This document shows, one piece after another, positions 60,062 to 64,000 of a DNA stretch of 64,000 nt. The stretch spans positions 2,294,001 to 2,358,000 of the forward strand of contig NZ_CP034670.1 of assembly GCF_003990355.1 (NCBI RefSeq). Reading direction: 5' to 3'. Source of the stretch: Eikenella corrodens. GTDB lineage: Bacteria > Pseudomonadota > Gammaproteobacteria > Burkholderiales > Neisseriaceae. The notes beneath the pieces are model-generated. The model searched no databases, had not been told where the DNA came from, and saw only the letters and a program-made list of their open reading frames with translations. The position numbers were made by a program, and so were the translations under genes. How positions within the stretch are numbered: the first letter of the stretch is position 1; every line of letters starts with the position of its first letter.

Positions 60062-61450
60062 ATGCTGCTCGACCTAAACCGTTATTCTCCCGCTGTTTTC
60101 CGCAAAGAAGCCTCAAAATTGGGCGCCTTGGCAGTACCCATGCTGCTGGCGCAGATTGCACAGGTGGGGCTGGGGTTTGTGGATACGGTGATGGCTGGCG
60201 GTGCAGGCAAAACCGATTTGGCTGCTGTAGCCTTGGGCAGTAGTGCGTTTGTTACGGTTTATCTGACTTTCCTCGGCGTGATGACCGCGCTCAATCCGAT
60301 GATTTCCCAAGAGCACGGTGCAGGCGAAACCGAGAAAGTGGGCGAGTTGGGCCGTCAGGGCATATGGTATGGCCTGATGCTGGGCATCGTGGGCATGATT
60401 CTGCTCTGGCTAATGATTCAGCCCATCAACGGTTTTCTCGACTTAGATGCCGAAGTGAAACGGCAATTTGCCCTGTATGTGGGTCTGATTGCCCTTTCTA
60501 TGCCGGCTGCCATGATTCATCGTGCGCTGCACGCCTTTGCTTCCAGCCTGGGTAAGCCCAAGCCGATTATGTGGATGAGCTGGATCAGCCTATTTTTAAA
60601 CATCCCGCTCAATCATATTTTCGTTTACGGCGATTTGGGCATGCCGACCTTGGGCGGTGCGGGCTGCGGCCTGGCCAGTACTTTAGTGTTTTGGTTTAAC
60701 GCCGCCGCACTGTGGGCTTATATTGCCAAACAGAAATATTTCCAACGCTTCGGCCTGTTCGCCCGTTTCTCCAAACCCAGCGCCAAAATTTTCCGCCAAA
60801 TCACCAAGTTGGGGGTACCGATCGGCTTGTCTTTCTTCCTCGAAGTGAGCCTGTTCACCGTGATGATGATGCTGATCGCCCAACTGCCGGGCAATGCCGA
60901 AGACCATGTGGCCGCACAGCAAGTAGTGAACAGCATCACCAGCCTGATTTATGTGATTCCGCAAGGCATCGGCGCGGCGGTTACCGTGCGTGTGGGCTAT
61001 GCCATCGGTGCCGACCGCTATTTCCAAGCGCGTTATGCCTCCGGCGTGGCCTTGGCCTGCGGCTCAACCCTGGCCATCGTTACCGCAGTGCTCACCCTGC
61101 TGTTCCGCTACCCGATTATGCGCGTTTACACCGACGACCAGGCCGTTATCGGTATCGGCGCCACCATCCTGCTGTTTGCCGCCGCCTTCCAATTGGCCGA
61201 CGCCATCCAATGTATCGCCTCCTACGCCTTGCGAGGCTATAAGGTCACCAAGCTGCCGATGGTGATTCACGGCATCGCCTTCTGGGTGGTCGGTCTCGGA
61301 TTGGGCTGCCTGCTGGCCTTCGGTACGAGCATGGGGATTTACGGCTTCTGGGCGGCATTGGTGCTGTCGCTGGGTTGTGCCGCCGTTGCCCTCTTGTGGT
61401 GTTTGGCAACAGTCAGCCAAGAAATGTTGGAACATGAAGACGATGAATAA
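60062..61450 (+). CDS. norM: MATE family efflux pump NorM
   Basis: This 462-residue, 12-helix multidrug/toxic compound extrusion protein exports cationic drugs in exchange for Na+ or H+. Typical features are the inverted repeat of six helices, LAVPMLLAQIAQVGLGFVDT at helix 1, NPMISQEHGAGE, and the matching LGVPIGLSFFLEVSLFTVMM in the second half. It closely resembles NorM of Neisseria. The start was put at the ATG 60062 rather than an upstream TTG. The upstream AT-rich region contains TATGCTAAAAT, a possible extended -10. The stop overlaps murB by 8 bases. Confidence 0.92.
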   Translation: MLLDLNRYSPAVFRKEASKLGALAVPMLLAQIAQVGLGFVDTVMAGGAGKTDLAAVALGSSAFVTVYLTFLGVMTALNPMISQEHGAGETEKVGELGRQGIWYGLMLGIVGMILLWLMIQPINGFLDLDAEVKRQFALYVGLIALSMPAAMIHRALHAFASSLGKPKPIMWMSWISLFLNIPLNHIFVYGDLGMPTLGGAGCGLASTLVFWFNAAALWAYIAKQKYFQRFGLFARFSKPSAKIFRQITKLGVPIGLSFFLEVSLFTVMMMLIAQLPGNAEDHVAAQQVVNSITSLIYVIPQGIGAAVTVRVGYAIGADRYFQARYASGVALACGSTLAIVTAVLTLLFRYPIMRVYTDDQAVIGIGATILLFAAAFQLADAIQCIASYALRGYKVTKLPMVIHGIAFWVVGLGLGCLLAFGTSMGIYGFWAALVLSLGCAAVALLWCLATVSQEMLEHEDDE

Positions 61451-62468
61451 ACTGCAATACGATGCCGATTTAACCACGCTGAACACCTTCGGCCTCCCCG
61501 CCCGCGCCGCCGCGCTCTACACCTTGGACACAGCCGAAAGGCTACCTGAAATTTTCCAACTGCCCGAATACCGCCGCGGGCACACCCTGTGGCTGGGCGG
61601 CGGCAGCAATATCCTGCTGATGAAGGACTACGACGGGCTGGTGGTACGCATGGCCAATAAAGGCATTTCCGCGCCAGAGCCGGCCGGCGGCAGCAAAATG
61701 CGCATCACCGCACAGGCCGGCGAAAACTGGCATGATTTCGTACAGCACACCATCGCGCTGGGTTTGAGCGGGCTGGAAAACCTCAGCCTGATTCCCGGCA
61801 CAGTGGGCGCCGCGCCGGTGCAGAATATCGGCGCCTACGGCGTGGAAGCCGAAAGCTGTATCGAAACCGTGCACGCCTGGGATTTAGACAGCGGCCAGCC
61901 GGTATCGTTCAGCCATGCCGACTGCCGTTTTGCCTATCGCGACAGCGTGTTCAAACAATCCGGCGGCCGCTTCGTGATTACGGCAGTAACGTTCGTGCTG
62001 GATAGCGAATTCAAACCCAAGCTGCACTACGGCGACGTGCAAACCGAAGCCGAAGCCCTAGCTCAAGGCGCGCCACTCACCGCCGCCATCGTGGCCGAAG
62101 CCGTGTGCCGCATCCGCCGCCGCAAACTGCCCGACCCCGCCGAAACCGGCAGCTGCGGCAGCTTCTATAAAAACCCCATCGTTTCCGCCGAACAGGCCGC
62201 CGCGCTGAAACAGCGGCACCCCGCCCTGCCGGTATACCCCCAGCCGGGCGGTCAGGCCAAACTCGCCGCCGGCTGGCTCATCGACCAATGCGGCCTCAAA
62301 GGCCACCGCGAAGGCCATGCCGCCGTACACCAAAAACAAGCCCTGGTGCTGATTAACCTCGGCGGCGCCAGTGCCCAAGACGTACGCCGTTTGTCCGAAC
62401 ACGTTCAAAACAGCGTTTACCAACGCTTCGGCGTGCAGCTTGAGCCCGAGCCGGTATGGGTGGAGTGA
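61443..62468 (+). CDS. murB: UDP-N-acetylenolpyruvoylglucosamine reductase MurB
   Basis: This 341-residue FAD enzyme makes UDP-MurNAc, the second committed step of peptidoglycan synthesis. Visible are LTTLNTFGLPARAAAL at the start, the FAD motifs LGGGSNILLMKDYDGLVV and GLENLSLIPGTVGAAPVQNI, the catalytic Ser in GSCGSFYKNPIV, and the C-terminal GWLIDQCGLKG. It is a type I MurB of normal length. The start at 61443 (MNKLQYD) was preferred; 61434 is an alternative. It overlaps norM, so the two are co-transcribed. Confidence 0.95.
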   Translation: MNKLQYDADLTTLNTFGLPARAAALYTLDTAERLPEIFQLPEYRRGHTLWLGGGSNILLMKDYDGLVVRMANKGISAPEPAGGSKMRITAQAGENWHDFVQHTIALGLSGLENLSLIPGTVGAAPVQNIGAYGVEAESCIETVHAWDLDSGQPVSFSHADCRFAYRDSVFKQSGGRFVITAVTFVLDSEFKPKLHYGDVQTEAEALAQGAPLTAAIVAEAVCRIRRRKLPDPAETGSCGSFYKNPIVSAEQAAALKQRHPALPVYPQPGGQAKLAAGWLIDQCGLKGHREGHAAVHQKQALVLINLGGASAQDVRRLSEHVQNSVYQRFGVQLEPEPVWVE

Positions 62469-62575
62469 GACAGCACAATCAATAATGTATTAAAATACCT
62501 GTATGACCCCGCCAAAAGATTTTCAGGTAGCCTCTCGCGCAGGCAGAATTTGTGTTTCAGCCAAAGGAGATCACC

Positions 62576-63220
62576 ATGCCCAGGAAGCCCGGCAAACCCA
62601 ACACCTACAACCGAATCATCGACATCAGCCTCCAACTGTTCAACGAAGAGGGTGAGCGCAACATCAGCACCAACCACATCTCCCAGCGCCTCGGCATCAG
62701 CCCCGGCAACCTCTACTATCATTTTCGTAATAAAGACGAAATCATCGTTCAGCTGTTCCAGCGCTACAGCAACAAACTGCTCGACTACATCCGCCAAACC
62801 GAGCTGCCCGGCAGCATGGCCAAAATGGGAGAATACCTACAGGGCGTGTACGACATCCTTTGGGAATACCGCTTCCTATTCAGCGACGTCAACACCCTGC
62901 TCGCCCGCAGCAAGCAGCTTTTGGGCGAACACAACGAATTCACCCACGAGAAAATCTCCCCGCTTTTAGTGAAACTCTTCATCGAATTGCGCGACAAAGG
63001 CATCATCGAAGCCGACGACGAAGCCCTGCGCGAGCTCGGCCTGAACGTGTGGCTGCTCACCAAATACTGGTTCGACTTCGACAACTCCCAGCACATCGGC
63101 TGCTGGGACGAAAACGCCAAACGGCGCGGCATCTACCAAACCATGAGCCTGATACGCGGCTTTGTGAGCAAAGAGCACTACCCAAACTACTGCGAACTGA
63201 TGGCGCAATATCGCTCCTGA
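62576..63220 (+). CDS. TetR family transcriptional regulator
   Basis: This 214-residue regulator has an N-terminal HTH (YNRIIDISLQLFNEEGERNI, TNHISQRLGISPGNLYYHFR) and a helical ligand domain with ILWEYRFLFSDVNTLLARS. A close pattern is found in the Neisseria TetR proteins related to SlmA/NalC-like groups, whose ligands are mostly unknown. The start MPRKPGKP is preceded by AAAGGAG and was preferred to a Met eight codons upstream. It stands alone with a DUS inside the 5' region (62519-62531). Confidence 0.88.
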   Translation: MPRKPGKPNTYNRIIDISLQLFNEEGERNISTNHISQRLGISPGNLYYHFRNKDEIIVQLFQRYSNKLLDYIRQTELPGSMAKMGEYLQGVYDILWEYRFLFSDVNTLLARSKQLLGEHNEFTHEKISPLLVKLFIELRDKGIIEADDEALRELGLNVWLLTKYWFDFDNSQHIGCWDENAKRRGIYQTMSLIRGFVSKEHYPNYCELMAQYRS

Positions 63221-63358
63221 AGCAGCAAACCAAACGGCAGCCGGAAACCGCCTTTCCGCTGCCGTTGAATATTGTGGGTGGCTTAGCGGCATTTCCCTAC
63301 GGCTGCCATGCCCGGTAAACCAAGGCCTTTGCAAAACCCGGCTTGTTTCCCCCAACAT

Positions 63359-63398
63359 TTTCAGGTAGCCTGCCGCCCGCATTGAAGGCTACCTGAAA
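63359..63398. terminator. Inverted DUS pair
   Basis: TTTCAGGTAGCCT (63359-63371) and AGGCTACCTGAAA (63386-63398) between the TetR gene and the Correia element. The 419 bases between TetR and dxr hold only this and the Correia element. Confidence 0.65.
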
Positions 63399-63502
63399 AA
63401 GAACTCTGCCTCCCTGCCCTTCCATAATACCGTGATATCGTGGCCTAAATTTAAGCAGAATCAGGCAACAAGCCAACGCCATGCCGGTTTAAAATGAATC
63501 AC

Positions 63503-63606
63503 TATAGTGGATTAACAAAAATCAGGACAAGGCGGCGAGCTGCAGACAATACACACGTTACGGCAAGGAGAGCCAAAGCTGTACTGGTTTTTGTTCATTC
63601 ACTATA
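63503..63606. repeat. Correia element upstream of dxr (104 bp)
   Basis: TATAGTGGATTAACAAAAAT at the left and TTTTTGTTCATTCACTATA at the right, with the inner words in reverse order to the copies at 52246 and 58838. It ends 33 bases before the dxr ATG, so it may supply promoter elements, as Correia elements do in Neisseria. Confidence 0.85.
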
Positions 63607-63639
63607 TAAGCAAAAAAAGCTACCCGAAACACACCAACC

Positions 63640-64000
63640 ATGACCCAATCCCTCACCATCCTCGGCAGCACCGGCAGCATCGGCACCAGCACGCTCGACG
63701 TGGTTGCCCGCCACCCCGAACGCTTCCGCATCTTCGCCCTCAGCGGCCACAGCCAAACCGCCAAGCTGGCCGAACAATGCCTTGCCTTCCGCCCGCAATA
63801 CGCCGTAACCGCCAACGAGGCGCAAGCCGCCGAGCTGCGCGCGCACCTGGCCGCCGCTAGCTGCCAAACCGAAGTGCTGCACGGCGAACAAGCCTTGTGC
63901 GACATTGCCGCCGCGCCGGAAACCGACGGCGTAATGGCCGCCATCGTCGGCGCCGCCGGCCTGCCGCCCACGCTGGCCGCCGCCCGCGCCGGCAAAACCA
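63640..64000 (+). CDS. dxr: 1-deoxy-D-xylulose 5-phosphate reductoisomerase, 5' part
   Basis: The first 120 residues are visible before the window ends. They open MTQSLTILGSTGSIGTSTLD, the NADPH-binding motif of Dxr (IspC), with FRIFALSGHSQTAKLAEQC and the conserved VMAAIVGAAGLPPTLAA-like block. Dxr converts DXP to methylerythritol phosphate, the committed step of the MEP isoprenoid pathway. The ATG lies 33 bases after a Correia element. No ribosome site of high quality is visible. Confidence 0.93.
   Translation, partial: MTQSLTILGSTGSIGTSTLDVVARHPERFRIFALSGHSQTAKLAEQCLAFRPQYAVTANEAQAAELRAHLAAASCQTEVLHGEQALCDIAAAPETDGVMAAIVGAAGLPPTLAAARAGKT

Larger units (their letters stand above)
1..64000. 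repeat. Dispersed DNA uptake sequences, Eikenella dialect (AGGCTACCTGAA)
   Basis: The 12-mer AGGCTACCTGAA, usually followed by another A, occurs many times on both strands, inside genes (for example near 5150, 24440, 27255, 55438, 58303) and between them. Inverted pairs sit just after many stop codons and probably also act as transcription terminators. The sequence matches the DUS dialect described for Eikenella, recognised by the pilin ComP during natural transformation. Copies are absent or nearly so from the integrase end of the island (2.2-5.1 kb) and from the qat operon. Confidence 0.9.

Overview
The window looks like the chromosome of an Eikenella species (Neisseriaceae, Betaproteobacteria). 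The strongest evidence is a 12-mer, AGGCTACCTGAA, scattered dozens of times on both strands and often paired as inverted repeats at gene ends. This is the Eikenella dialect of the neisserial DNA uptake sequence (DUS). Correia elements, neisserial insertion sequences, a two-partner secretion locus and Neisseria-like core genes (rdgC, ligE, ubiG, murB, dxr) agree with this.

Layout. 1-2207: two paralogous small secreted proteins, rdgC, and a tRNA-Glu with its own promoter. 2191-53459: a roughly 51 kb integrative island. It starts at the 3' end of tRNA-Glu, carries a tyrosine integrase and an AlpA-like gene next to the tRNA, and ends at a 22-bp copy of the tRNA 3' end (53438-53459). 53460-64000: core chromosome with ligE, a glycosyltransferase, two related small secreted proteins, ubiG, an IS5-family element, norM-murB, a TetR regulator and the start of dxr.

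The island is a patchwork. (a) 3.8-12.4 kb holds decayed metallophosphoesterase genes, a broken TpsA (filamentous haemagglutinin-like) gene followed by three tandem lipoprotein genes, and an AAA/DUF4143 ATPase preceded by a long palindrome. (b) 12.4-19.8 kb holds an unrecognised 470-aa protein divergent from a Lon-like AAA+ ATPase, an XRE regulator with a palindromic operator candidate, lipoproteins, a TM2 protein and a frameshifted membrane protein. (c) 20.1-36.9 kb is a complete two-partner locus: a 2918-aa TpsA with a VENN motif and variable C-terminal toxin region, a putative immunity gene, a row of silent toxin/immunity cassettes (one with a deaminase-type toxin, one with an exact 1359-bp copy of tpsA), then TpsB and an HlyC-like acyltransferase. 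(d) 37.4-41.9 kb is a QatABCD anti-phage operon. (e) 42.1-45.6 kb is an IS1595-family element split by about 2.8 kb that contains a RelA/SpoT-fold toxin with a phage MuF-like N-terminal tail and an overlapping immunity gene. (f) 45.8-51.8 kb is a small catabolic cluster (SDR, MFS transporter, crotonase, beta-keto acid cleavage enzyme) with a deletion scar and a truncated flavin oxidoreductase. (g) 51.9-53.3 kb holds remnants of a restriction-type gene, a Correia element and a truncated IS.

The main theme is conflict: contact-dependent toxins with immunity genes, phage defence and a prophage-type toxin gathered in one tRNA-anchored island. DUS copies occur through much of it, so it can probably be reshuffled by natural transformation. 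All functions are inferred from reading the sequence; no database search was possible.
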